The notes below the pieces were generated by a model that worked only from the letters and a program-made list of their open reading frames with translations, was not told where the DNA came from and searched no databases. DNA of 64,000 nt from Brevibacillus brevis (lineage in GTDB: Bacteria > Bacillota > Bacilli > Brevibacillales > Brevibacillaceae): NCBI RefSeq assembly GCF_900637055.1, contig NZ_LR134338.1, positions 3,296,001-3,360,000 of the forward strand, in the 5' to 3' direction. Positions 16,535 through 24,933 of the stretch are shown one piece after another; position 1 is the first letter of the stretch, and the number at the start of each line of letters is the position of its first letter. The position numbers were made by a program, and so were the translations under genes.

Positions 16535-16549
16535 ATGGAAGCGCTTTCT
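16535..16549. promoter_or_regulatory. CcpA cre box in the glsA leader
   Basis: ATGGAAGCGCTTTCT fits WTGNAANCGNWNNCW at every fixed position. It lies about 50 bp before the glsA start, where CcpA could act as a roadblock, linking glutamine catabolism to carbon supply. An outer repeat CGCGAAG/CTTCGCG (from about 16527 to 16561) encloses it. Confidence 0.7.
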
Positions 16550-16597
16550 CTCCTCTTCGCGTAAGAGCAATGTATTCGATTTTTGGGGGGACAGGCG

Positions 16598-17560
16598 TTG
16601 ATTCAACAGGTTTTACTCGTGGATGAATTACAGCAATGGGTGGAACAATATCGTTCCAAGGCATCTGAAGGAAAATGTGCCAGTTATATCCCTGCTTTGT
16701 ACAGAACAGATCCGAATCAGTTAGGCATTTGTATCATCGAGCCTACAGGAAAAATGCACACGGCGGGTGACTGGGATGTCCCTTTCACAATGCAAAGTAT
16801 TTCCAAAGTAATCAGTTTTATTGCTGCTTGCTGCTACCATGGTATCCCTTACGTGTTGGATCGGGTAGATGTAGAACCGACTGGAGATGCATTCAATTCC
16901 ATTATCCGTCTGGAAATGAACAAGCCAGGTAAGCCTTTTAATCCGATGATCAATGCGGGAGCGATTACGACCTCTTCACTTCTCCCTGGTCAAACACCGG
17001 ATCATAAACTGCGCTACTTGTATGCATTTTTCAGTAAAATTACTGGTGTTACGCCAATGGTGAACGAGGAAGTGTTTCTTTCCGAATGGGAAAACTCTCA
17101 CAGAAACCGGGCACTCGCCCATTATTTAAAGGATACGGGCTATCTGGCCTGTGAAGTGGAAGAGGCATTGGAGGTTTATCTCACCCAATGCTCGATTGAG
17201 GTAACCACCGAACAAATCGCCTTGATCGGTCTCCTTTTGGCACTCGATGGCTACCATCCGATGCGCAACGAACAGGTTCTCCCGAAAGATGTCGTCCGTT
17301 TAGCCAAAGCACTGATGCTCACCTGCGGCATGTACGATGCATCGGGCAAATTCGCCGCGAATGTTGGCTTGCCAGCAAAAAGTGGCGTCTCTGGCGGAAT
17401 CATGACACTGGTTCCTCCTAACCGCAAACCACATTCACCGTTTCAAGATGGCTGTGGAATCGGTATTTTTGGTCCTTCCATTGATGGTTGTGGAAACAGT
17501 GTAGCGGGCGTTTCTTTGTTAAAACATATGGCTCAGGAATGGGATGTAACGATTTTTTAG
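16598..17560 (+). CDS. glsA: Glutaminase
   Basis: The 320-residue enzyme hydrolyses glutamine to glutamate and ammonia. Beta-lactamase-like serine hydrolase motifs of the glutaminase family are visible: FTMQSISKVISF (Ser-x-x-Lys), NPMINAGAI, and SGVSGGIMTLVPP near the end. Length agrees with the family. TTG at 16598 was chosen because GGGGGGACAG stands 7 nt upstream; an earlier TTG at 16583 lies inside that site. It is followed after 43 bp by the transporter gene, and controlled by the GlnL box and cre upstream. Confidence 0.95.
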   Translation: MIQQVLLVDELQQWVEQYRSKASEGKCASYIPALYRTDPNQLGICIIEPTGKMHTAGDWDVPFTMQSISKVISFIAACCYHGIPYVLDRVDVEPTGDAFNSIIRLEMNKPGKPFNPMINAGAITTSSLLPGQTPDHKLRYLYAFFSKITGVTPMVNEEVFLSEWENSHRNRALAHYLKDTGYLACEVEEALEVYLTQCSIEVTTEQIALIGLLLALDGYHPMRNEQVLPKDVVRLAKALMLTCGMYDASGKFAANVGLPAKSGVSGGIMTLVPPNRKPHSPFQDGCGIGIFGPSIDGCGNSVAGVSLLKHMAQEWDVTIF

Positions 17561-17603
17561 AGAATACTAAGGAAAAATTTATAACTAAATTCGAGGTGAC
17601 ACG

Positions 17604-19016
17604 ATGCAACAATTCCTACTGGATGTAACAGCTTCCATAAACGATTTTTTGTGGTCCTATATTATCATTGTCATGCTAATCGCGTTAGGCTTGTTCTTTA
17701 CCTTCCGTGGTAAATTTTTGCAAGTACGTATGTTGCCGGACATGATCCGTTCCATTAAAGAAGGAAGAGCGAAAGACGATGGAGGCATCTCCCCTTTCCA
17801 AGCTTTCGCTATTAGTATGGCCGCTCGTGTCGGCACAGGGAACATTACGGGGATTGCCATTGCGATCGCATTAGGTGGTCCTGGCGCCGTTTTCTGGATG
17901 TGGGTCATTGCGATTATCGGTTCGGCATCCAGTTTTGTTGAGAGTACGCTCGCTCAGATTTATAAAATCAAGGATAAGAACGGTTTTCGTGGCGGTCCGG
18001 CTTATTACATGGAAAAAGGGCTGAACAAACGTTGGATGGGCGCCTTGTTTGCTATCCTTATCACCCTATCGTTTGGTCTCGTATTTAATGCCGTGCAATC
18101 CAACACGATTACGATTGCTTTTGAAAATTCGTTTGGGACAGATCGTTTGATACTTGGTATCATCATGACGATCGCATTTGCAGCTATCATCTTTGGTGGT
18201 GTGAAACGCATTGCGAAAATGTCTGAGTACATCGTAATTGTATTAGCTGTATTGTACATCGGAATGGCCCTGTTTATTGTGATGATGAACATTTCCGAGA
18301 TGCCTGCATTGATCGCGTTGATCGTGAAAAACGCGTTTGGGTTCGAGCAATTCGCTGGTGGTACCCTGGGTGCAGCCCTGATGCACGGCATCAAGCGTGG
18401 ATTGTTCTCGAACGAAGCTGGTATGGGTAGTGCGCCAAATGCTGCGGCTACAGCAACGACAAGCCATCCAGTGAAGCAAGGTCTGATTCAAGCATTCGGT
18501 GTTCTATTCGATACCCTCGTGATTTGTACAAGCACAGCTTTCATCATTTTGCTGTCCGGCGCCTACACGCAACAAGGATTGAGTGGCATTGAGCTGTCCC
18601 AAGCAGCACTGAGCATTCATATCGGTTCTTGGGCTTCTGGCTTCCTTGCCATTATGGTGTTCCTGTTCGCCTTCAGTACATTAATCGGGAACTACTATTA
18701 CGGCGAGACCAACATCGAGTTTTTAAAGACAAGCAAAGCATGGCTATTGCTGTATCGTTTAAGTGTACTCGCTATGGTGTTGTTCGGATCAGTGGCAAAG
18801 GTACAGCTCGTATGGGATTTGGCCGATTTGTTCATGGGCTTCATGGTCATTGTCAACCTGATTGCGATTGCCATGTTATCGAAAATCGCGTATGCTGCGC
18901 TACATGATTATTTGGTACAGAAAAAAGCAGGAAAAGATCCTGTGTTCTACAAGGACAGTATTGAAGGTCTCGATAATATTGAAGCCTGGGATGCTACTCC
19001 TTCCTCCAACAAATAG
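17604..19016 (+). CDS. glnT: Sodium:amino acid symporter, AGCS family (glutamine uptake)
   Basis: The 470-residue membrane protein has about ten helices and the AGCS signatures: SPFQAFAISMAARVGTGNITGIAIAIALGGPGAVFWMW, FRGGPAYYMEKGL, and KRGLFSNEAGMGSAPNAAATA. The family imports alanine, glycine or glutamine with sodium. Its place directly behind glsA and beside glnK-glnL makes glutamine the expected substrate, as for B. subtilis GlnT. A GAGGTGACACG site precedes the ATG, and a strong terminator follows. Confidence 0.93.
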   Translation: MQQFLLDVTASINDFLWSYIIIVMLIALGLFFTFRGKFLQVRMLPDMIRSIKEGRAKDDGGISPFQAFAISMAARVGTGNITGIAIAIALGGPGAVFWMWVIAIIGSASSFVESTLAQIYKIKDKNGFRGGPAYYMEKGLNKRWMGALFAILITLSFGLVFNAVQSNTITIAFENSFGTDRLILGIIMTIAFAAIIFGGVKRIAKMSEYIVIVLAVLYIGMALFIVMMNISEMPALIALIVKNAFGFEQFAGGTLGAALMHGIKRGLFSNEAGMGSAPNAAATATTSHPVKQGLIQAFGVLFDTLVICTSTAFIILLSGAYTQQGLSGIELSQAALSIHIGSWASGFLAIMVFLFAFSTLIGNYYYGETNIEFLKTSKAWLLLYRLSVLAMVLFGSVAKVQLVWDLADLFMGFMVIVNLIAIAMLSKIAYAALHDYLVQKKAGKDPVFYKDSIEGLDNIEAWDATPSSNK

Positions 19017-19027
19017 CTCAACGAATA

Positions 19028-19066
19028 AAAACGAGAAGCCTGTGTGGTAGCGGCTTCTCGTTTTTT
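19028..19066. terminator. Terminator between glnT and pnkp
   Basis: AAAACGAGAAGCC and GGCTTCTCGTTTT form a long stem followed by TTTTATTT, between convergent genes. Confidence 0.88.
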
Positions 19067-19068
19067 AT

Positions 19069-21654
19069 TTACAAGCGCGGATCGATTTCTTTTTCCTTCG
19101 CCACTTCAAAGAGCATCGTTGCGACTACTTTTTGATACTCCGTATTTTCTGGAGAAATGTCATCGAATTTGAAACCAAGCATCCGCTCACCCAGCCTGTG
19201 CTCCTGCATCGAAGTCTTGAGCTTTTGCGCAATATTTTTCTGCTTGAAAAGCTTGCGGTACTTGTGTGGGAAACGATAGTCGTAGCCATAAATAATCGAC
19301 AAGTACTCCGGATTGCGTACCTTCATGGCAGGCACGACCTTCTGATGGATGAACTCTGGCTTGATCACGATGCCTTCCATCTTGTTTTCCAGTGTGATCG
19401 TGGAAAAGTAACGAGCCGCTTGTTCATACGCATTCGGCTCAGACAAATCGATGGCAAGAAAATGATCGTCATTTACGAAGTGATACATCTCGGATGTTTT
19501 CCAATCGGGCAATTGCTCGTCCCCATTCAAATAGACGGCTTTTAGAATAGTAAAAGGCTTGTAGGCAAGCTCCCCTTCTCCTGCATAGAGCTCAAGCTGT
19601 TTTTGGTAAATGTGATAGGCCTCCACATGCTTGTCGACAGAAACGTAACTCTCTTTGATTTCTCGCAAGTACTTATAGTTTTGATACAAGCTCGAGCCGA
19701 ATTTTTCCGTGAGGGCACTCTTTGGTAGGTGGAACTGGTCTTTTTCGAAGCCGCTCTCGTCATAGTTGCGAATGAGCTGGTGAAGCGCCTCTTCAAAACC
19801 ATTTTCCTGCAAAAATGCAAATTCACTCCGCAACGCGGATTCAATTGGTTTGAACTGCTTTTCGATCAAGCCCTTCCCTATTGCACTCCACGGCAACAAT
19901 TCGCCATCCAAGATGAGCATCGCGATTTCATTCTGCTCCATGTATTCGCGAAATCTTGCATATAGCTTGTCATAAATCGGTGTCAAATCAACCTGATTGA
20001 TGGCATAACCGTTTCTGCTGATCGCAAAGCATTTGTCGCGATCATGATGGAGATAGAGATTGCATCTCGAACCCATGTACTTCGGCTGCAACACGACTTG
20101 ATGAATGCCTCGATTCGCGAAATAGTCCAGCCCCGCATTCAACGACTCCAGTTCCTGAGTCGCCTCATCCTTATCCGCCGGAGGCATCGTTCCAGAAATA
20201 AAATTGACCTTATTTTGCGAGCAGTAACGGAGTCGACGGAGTTCTTCCTCTTCCAAATCTCCCATGGATACTTGTTTTTCTTCATGGAACAAGATCGGCA
20301 GCTCCTCTGTCATTACCCGATGCTCAGACTGAAACGACTTGAAAAACGGCTTGTGTGAGATCACGACAGAGGTCAAAGCATTTCCGTGCACACAGCCGGT
20401 ATCGAGATGGAGCTTGTTCTTTAAGCGAAACGTTTTTTGTGCCGCGATATGTCCAAAAATATGGTATGGATGGTTACTGACCGCTTCAACCGTTAAAAAT
20501 GCGAGTTGCTCTTCCAATGAAGCTGTTCGGTCTATCCGAAAATTGCGTTGGCGCCGCATCGAATTCGCATCAAGCTTCCCAATATACTTCTTTTTGCAGG
20601 GAGCGTGTGTTACATAATAGGACGGGCCAGTCAGTGCGTTAGATCGATAAAACGGCTGAGCCAGCGCATACAGGTGATTGAACATCTCTGTTAATTCAGC
20701 GTCTTTTTCCAGGACGTGTGTGGAATCAAAATAAGTATCCAGTAGCTGCGGGTCTACTCCTTTTAGTTCCTTGCGCAAGTACTTGTAGACAAAATTTTCG
20801 TGATTCCCTCGAACAAACAAGAAATGCTGTTGATTCTCGTATAGAAACTCGATGATCTCCCTGGTTTGCGCTCCTTTGTCGATCCAGTCCCCTGCTACGA
20901 TGATTTTGGTATGCTGCACCTTGTCAGTCGAGATGAGACGATTTTCCTCAAGCTTGAATCCGTAGTTTTGCAGGAGACCTTTTAATTCGCGGACGCATTC
21001 GTGAATGTCTCCGATGATGATGTATGTTTGATCTTTGGGAAGGATCGTAGCCAGATAGGCTTCCTTATTTTCGATCACGACCTCATAACGAGGATTTGCC
21101 GCCCCATCTGCTAGTGAGTAAAAATCTTTGTGCCGTATCCGGTGAATGTTGTGGTATCCTTCTTTGGATAACGCCCGGAGCACTTCTTGCTTCAACCGGA
21201 GAATATGGTTCGTAATCAGTTTTTTTGACCGCTCGGATGCGTAGTAATCTTCCCGATTGCGATAATCAAAGAGGATCACTTCCAGGCGGTAATTGTTCTC
21301 TGCTGCAATTTCGCGGACCTTCGAGCGGAAGTCTTCTGCTAGCCCTGTAGTATCGACGACCACGAATTCGGCGTTGATCGGAAACGAAGTCACCAAGCGC
21401 AGCTTTTCAAACAGGAGCTGAAATGCCTGTTCGCTGGCTTCCAGCATCACCTGATCGTACTTGTCGTAATCATGGCCCAGCAGCTCCTGGCGAATGCTGT
21501 CCGAGGAAATGTATTGGACATTTGCTTTTACATTTTTTTGTTCATCTTCAAAAGAAAGCCTCGGCATGAGTACTTCCTGGGCAAAAGTCGTTTTCCCACA
21601 TTCGGTGGGACCGACGAGCATAAAAATCGTGTGAACCTGTGTCTGTATCAGCAT
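19069..21654 (-). CDS. pnkp: Bacterial polynucleotide kinase-phosphatase-ligase (Pnkp)
   Basis: The 861-residue protein has three catalytic modules of bacterial RNA end repair. The kinase P-loop GPTECGKT is at residues 15-22; the metallophosphoesterase has GDIHE at 215-219, GDWIDKG at 255-261 and RGNHE at 282-286; and the C-terminal adenylyltransferase has QPKYMGSR with Lys525 in KxxG. These remove 2',3'-cyclic phosphate, phosphorylate 5'-OH and, with Hen1, seal RNA cut by ribotoxins. The length and domain order match Clostridium thermocellum Pnkp. It starts 2 bp after the hen1 stop codon with AAAGGGGGCG as ribosome site, so the two are translationally coupled. Confidence 0.95.
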   Translation of the reverse strand: MLIQTQVHTIFMLVGPTECGKTTFAQEVLMPRLSFEDEQKNVKANVQYISSDSIRQELLGHDYDKYDQVMLEASEQAFQLLFEKLRLVTSFPINAEFVVVDTTGLAEDFRSKVREIAAENNYRLEVILFDYRNREDYYASERSKKLITNHILRLKQEVLRALSKEGYHNIHRIRHKDFYSLADGAANPRYEVVIENKEAYLATILPKDQTYIIIGDIHECVRELKGLLQNYGFKLEENRLISTDKVQHTKIIVAGDWIDKGAQTREIIEFLYENQQHFLFVRGNHENFVYKYLRKELKGVDPQLLDTYFDSTHVLEKDAELTEMFNHLYALAQPFYRSNALTGPSYYVTHAPCKKKYIGKLDANSMRRQRNFRIDRTASLEEQLAFLTVEAVSNHPYHIFGHIAAQKTFRLKNKLHLDTGCVHGNALTSVVISHKPFFKSFQSEHRVMTEELPILFHEEKQVSMGDLEEEELRRLRYCSQNKVNFISGTMPPADKDEATQELESLNAGLDYFANRGIHQVVLQPKYMGSRCNLYLHHDRDKCFAISRNGYAINQVDLTPIYDKLYARFREYMEQNEIAMLILDGELLPWSAIGKGLIEKQFKPIESALRSEFAFLQENGFEEALHQLIRNYDESGFEKDQFHLPKSALTEKFGSSLYQNYKYLREIKESYVSVDKHVEAYHIYQKQLELYAGEGELAYKPFTILKAVYLNGDEQLPDWKTSEMYHFVNDDHFLAIDLSEPNAYEQAARYFSTITLENKMEGIVIKPEFIHQKVVPAMKVRNPEYLSIIYGYDYRFPHKYRKLFKQKNIAQKLKTSMQEHRLGERMLGFKFDDISPENTEYQKVVATMLFEVAKEKEIDPRL

Positions 21655-21656
21655 CG

Positions 21657-22922
21657 TTACGCCCCCTTTCTCTGAAGAATGACGCCTTGTGTGGTGTGGA
21701 TGTCGTTCACGCCGTCACCAATGGACACAAACTGCCCCTGTACCCCGGCTTCTTCCATGATCTCGGTCATCCATGCCTGGAACTCTTCTTGTCCCATTTC
21801 CCATTTATGATCGTCGTGGCGATAGCCTTCCAGCTCATAGAACTGATTAAAATCCGAGTTCGGTGTCGTAATGATCAAATGATCAAAATCCAATCGGCTG
21901 CAGATTTGCTTGATGAGGGCTCTCGCTTCCTCTTTGCTCATATGCTCAATGACCTCAGTCAAAATGACATCGACCTGCTCGCCGTTGTAATCCTGTAAAA
22001 ACTGATCAAGCGAGCGGAACAAAATCAGATTCGAGATTTCTTTTTCCTCGGCCCTGCGTCTGACTAATCCCAATGATTGTTCATCGATATCAATGGCATA
22101 GTAATACTGCGGCAGCCTGGTAGCGAACGGGATTGCATAAAAACCTTCCCCACATCCGATATCTACAATCGATTTGGTAAAAGGAAGCTTACTCGCGATG
22201 TAATTCCTTCTCTGCAAACCGGTGCTGCCATATTCCAAATGAATGGGGTAGCGATTCGTCTTTTCGATCTCGGTCTTGTACTTGCGATAGCGCTCTCTGG
22301 TTGTCAGGAAGTTGCGTGCAAACAGGCTTCGTATGTAAAAAGGCGCGTCGATGACATGGATGCTTTTGATGTATTTATCCAGAATGTTATCGGAAATATC
22401 CATGTACTCTTTTCCAAACATACTCAAGAAAAGGCAGAGTACGCTCACGACGTGGAGAAGCTGATGCAGACTCGTTCTGGTTGTGATGGTCAAAGCGTAG
22501 CTTTTATCGGCGTGGTGTTTGAGTTCAAAGGTGAAGTCCTTGAGGTGCTTCTCAAAAAATGTCAGATAAAGCAGCCGTTCGATGTGAATCATGTTGATGA
22601 AAAAAACATGCTCATACCCTTCTGCATCCCGCTCATCGTGTTGCTTCATCGGAGCGGAAAAAAATTCACTGATCGCATTTAACGGAAACAAGGGTGTATT
22701 GTACCGGGAAACATTCAAATATTCAAAATGCTCCTGTTCGGACTGTTTGTAGGAAACCTCATTATCTGCATCTTTAAAGTAAACGTTATATGTATCTGTA
22801 TTGGAAAACCACCCGTAAGCGATGCCTTTTCGAATGGATCGTAAACTCAGTCCGGAATTCGGATTTTTCTTGATCATGTACGAAAAATCCGGGTTCTCTG
22901 ATCGCAGCTGAACAATGGCCAT
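21657..22922 (-). CDS. hen1: Hen1 RNA 3'-terminal 2'-O-methyltransferase
   Basis: The 421-residue protein has an N-terminal Pnkp-interacting half, opening FSYMIKKNPNSG, and a C-terminal methyltransferase with SAM motif DIGCGEGFY (about 254-262) and the Hen1 metal centre ExxEH (Glu323, Glu326, His327) plus the later HDDH region (around 369-372). It methylates the 2'-OH of the broken end before ligation by Pnkp, making the junction resistant to renewed cutting, and activates the ligase within a Pnkp-Hen1 complex. The start at ATG 22920-22922 behind AGAGGTGAG was preferred to an upstream in-frame codon because conserved sequence begins there. Confidence 0.93.
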   Translation of the reverse strand: MAIVQLRSENPDFSYMIKKNPNSGLSLRSIRKGIAYGWFSNTDTYNVYFKDADNEVSYKQSEQEHFEYLNVSRYNTPLFPLNAISEFFSAPMKQHDERDAEGYEHVFFINMIHIERLLYLTFFEKHLKDFTFELKHHADKSYALTITTRTSLHQLLHVVSVLCLFLSMFGKEYMDISDNILDKYIKSIHVIDAPFYIRSLFARNFLTTRERYRKYKTEIEKTNRYPIHLEYGSTGLQRRNYIASKLPFTKSIVDIGCGEGFYAIPFATRLPQYYYAIDIDEQSLGLVRRRAEEKEISNLILFRSLDQFLQDYNGEQVDVILTEVIEHMSKEEARALIKQICSRLDFDHLIITTPNSDFNQFYELEGYRHDDHKWEMGQEEFQAWMTEIMEEAGVQGQFVSIGDGVNDIHTTQGVILQRKGA

Positions 22923-23033
22923 GCGTTTTCTCACCTCTGGAAAAGAAGAATGAATACCTACTGACAATATTCGCCTTTCCATCTCATGCTGAACAGGGTA
23001 AAAGTATTACGACCTTTCCATTAACAGAAGTAT

Positions 23034-23062
23034 TTGATTCAACATGCTGTTCTTGGTATAGT
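23034..23062 (+). promoter_or_regulatory. Promoter of the MerR gene with dyad in the spacer
   Basis: TTGATT (23034-23039), 17 bp, TATAGT (23057-23062). The spacer holds the palindrome AACA-TGC-TGTT (23041-23051), the position MerR regulators normally occupy. The heptamer CATGCTG recurs at 22985-22991, and CCTTTCCAT occurs twice (22974-22982 and 23013-23021) on the hen1 side. Confidence 0.55.
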
Positions 23063-23099
23063 GAAATCCGCGATAACAAACCAGCGGGAGGTGCGTCAG

Positions 23100-23804
23100 A
23101 TGCCTTATTACAAGCCGATTGAGATCGCTCGCGAGCTACATATTAGCACGAGTGCTTTGCGCCATTATGAATCATGGGGAGTCGTTCCTGCTCCTGATCG
23201 TGCAGCCAATGGTTATCGACTTTATACAGAAATCCATCTTGCCTATTTTCGTTGCCTGCGCGCCATGTTTCCCGGCTTTGGGGTCGCTGTCACCTGTGAA
23301 GTCCTTCGATCGATTCAAAAAGCGGATATGAATACTGCCTTTTGGTTGGTGAATAAAGAACAGGCCAACCTCCAACAGGAGAAGGTAGCAGCAGACCAAA
23401 CACTCGAACTATTGGAAAATCTCGATCTCCCTTTGCCTCCAAACAAAAAATGGAGAAGCCGCATGACGATTGGTGAGGTCGCTGCTTACACAGGCGTCAC
23501 AACGTCTGCCATTCGCCACTGGGAAAAAGAAGGCTTGCTGGTACTGCCACGAGATCCTGAGAATGGCTACCGCCAGTTCAATCCAGTGGATATACGAAAA
23601 ATTTTGCTTATCCGCACCTTACGCAATACGGTGTATTTTTTAGCGAACATGAAAGAAATTGTACAAGCAGTAGAAAATCAAAGTATTGTGCAGGCCAAAA
23701 AAGTGACGGCAGATGCCATCAGAAGCATTCACGATCGGAATCGTCATCAAATGTACGGAGTTAGGCGGTTGGTTGAATTGTGTGAGGTACTGAAGCTCGT
23801 TTGA
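23100..23804 (+). CDS. MerR-family regulator with two tandem HTH domains
   Basis: The 234-residue protein starts at ATG 23100 behind GGGAGGTG. Two full MerR winged-helix domains can be aligned with each other: residues 4-50 (KPIEIARELHISTSALRHYESWGVVPAPDRAANGYRLYTE) and 121-172 (RMTIGEVAAYTGVTTSAIRHWEKEGLLVLPRDPENGYRQF). Each is followed by a helical stretch, but no Cys-rich or large effector domain is present. It is divergent from hen1-pnkp with about 180 bp between, making it the prime candidate to control RNA repair and itself. A single chain with two DNA-binding domains could bind a dyad as a monomer. Confidence 0.88.
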   Translation: MPYYKPIEIARELHISTSALRHYESWGVVPAPDRAANGYRLYTEIHLAYFRCLRAMFPGFGVAVTCEVLRSIQKADMNTAFWLVNKEQANLQQEKVAADQTLELLENLDLPLPPNKKWRSRMTIGEVAAYTGVTTSAIRHWEKEGLLVLPRDPENGYRQFNPVDIRKILLIRTLRNTVYFLANMKEIVQAVENQSIVQAKKVTADAIRSIHDRNRHQMYGVRRLVELCEVLKLV

Positions 23805-23829
23805 CAGCGAGCAACTAGCCATAAAAAAA

Positions 23830-23852
23830 GGACGAGCTAAGATCGCTCATCC
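23830..23852 (-). terminator. Intrinsic terminator after the 6-phosphogluconate dehydrogenase gene
   Basis: GGATGAGC and GCTCGTCC pair; TTTTTTTA follows in the minus direction. Confidence 0.75.
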
Positions 23853-23865
23853 TCTGTTGCATCAT

Positions 23866-24762
23866 TTATTTCTTTTCTACGGCATGTCCGCCAAACTCAT
23901 TGCGCAAGGCTGCCACCACTTTTCCGTGGAACGTATCCTCGTCCAACGAACGGTAACGCATCAGCAAGGACATCGCAATCACGGGTGTGGCTGCCTGTAG
24001 ATCCAGCGCTGTTTCCAGCGTCCATTTTCCTTCTCCGGAAGAATGCATGACCCCACGGATTTCATCGAGCTTGGCGTCTTTTCGAAAAGCTCGCTCTGTC
24101 AAGTCCATCAGCCAGCCTCGAATGACGGAACCATTTGCCCACACGCGTGCGACTTCAGCAAAATCGTAGTTATACTGGCTTTTCGCAAGTACCTCAAAGC
24201 CTTCCCCGATCGCCTGCATCATGCCGTACTCGATCCCGTTATGAATCATTTTCAAGAAGTGGCCGCTGCCCGCTTCCCCAGCGTACAAATACCCGTTTTC
24301 AACGTTAATGTCGCGAATCATCGGCTCGATATGAGTGAATGCTTCCCGATCGCCACCAATCATCATACATGCTCCGTGGCGCGCTCCCTCCATGCCTCCG
24401 CTCGTTCCTGCATCCATGAAGTGAATGCCCTTCTCCTTTAAGCGAGCATAGCGATCTAACGATTGCTTGTAATGAGAGTTGCCACCGTCAATGACGATAT
24501 CTCCTGCAGCAAGCAAGGCAGAGAGTTGATCAACCAATTGATCCACAATCTCTCCTGCCGGTACCATCAGCCATACTACGCGAGGGGTCGGCAGCTTCGC
24601 CACAGCGTCCTCCACTGAAAATGCTGGAATCGCGCCTTCATGACTCAACTCTTCTGCACGCGTAGAATCTACATCATAGGCTACGACTTCATGCTGATGC
24701 GAGAGCAAATTAAGCGTCAGATTGTACCCCATTTTTCCTAATCCGAGGATCGCAAGTTTCAT
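23866..24762 (-). CDS. 6-phosphogluconate dehydrogenase, short YqeC/GntZ type
   Basis: The 298-residue enzyme has a Rossmann motif LAILGLGKMGYNLTLNLLSHQHEVVAYD and the family signature DAGTSGGMEGARHGACMMIGG; KMIHNGIEYGMMQAIGEGFEV contains the catalytic Lys-x-x-HN. It converts 6-phosphogluconate to ribulose-5-phosphate with NAD or NADP. The short form (about 300 instead of 470 residues) is the one typically found with gluconate genes and is often NAD-dependent. The start MKLAILG was taken as the conserved beginning; an upstream in-frame ATG would add 25 unrelated residues. It is divergent from the RpiR regulator and faces gntK-gntP. Confidence 0.93.
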   Translation of the reverse strand: MKLAILGLGKMGYNLTLNLLSHQHEVVAYDVDSTRAEELSHEGAIPAFSVEDAVAKLPTPRVVWLMVPAGEIVDQLVDQLSALLAAGDIVIDGGNSHYKQSLDRYARLKEKGIHFMDAGTSGGMEGARHGACMMIGGDREAFTHIEPMIRDINVENGYLYAGEAGSGHFLKMIHNGIEYGMMQAIGEGFEVLAKSQYNYDFAEVARVWANGSVIRGWLMDLTERAFRKDAKLDEIRGVMHSSGEGKWTLETALDLQAATPVIAMSLLMRYRSLDEDTFHGKVVAALRNEFGGHAVEKK

Positions 24763-24815
24763 ATCGTGAACGTCACTCCTTTTTGGATCATATCCGTTAC
24801 CACGTATTATAAGAC

Positions 24816-24891
24816 AAAAATTTTCATCTTTCATCAAAAATGAAGAAAATTTTTTCGAACCTATGAAAAGGAGTTTGATTTTCCTTATACT
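24816..24891. promoter_or_regulatory. Divergent regulatory region of the gluconate genes
   Basis: AAAAATTTTC (24816-24825) and GAAAATTTTT (24845-24854) form an inverted pair, each flanked by TCAT/ATGA-like bases. A similar ATGAA-AAAATTT-CGA block occurs before gntK near 25919-25936. These are candidate sites of the RpiR regulator. TATACT at 24886-24891 is a likely -10 of its gene. Confidence 0.45.
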
Positions 24892-24933
24892 ATCAGTACA
24901 GATTCACAATGGAACGTTAGGAGGTACTTATTG

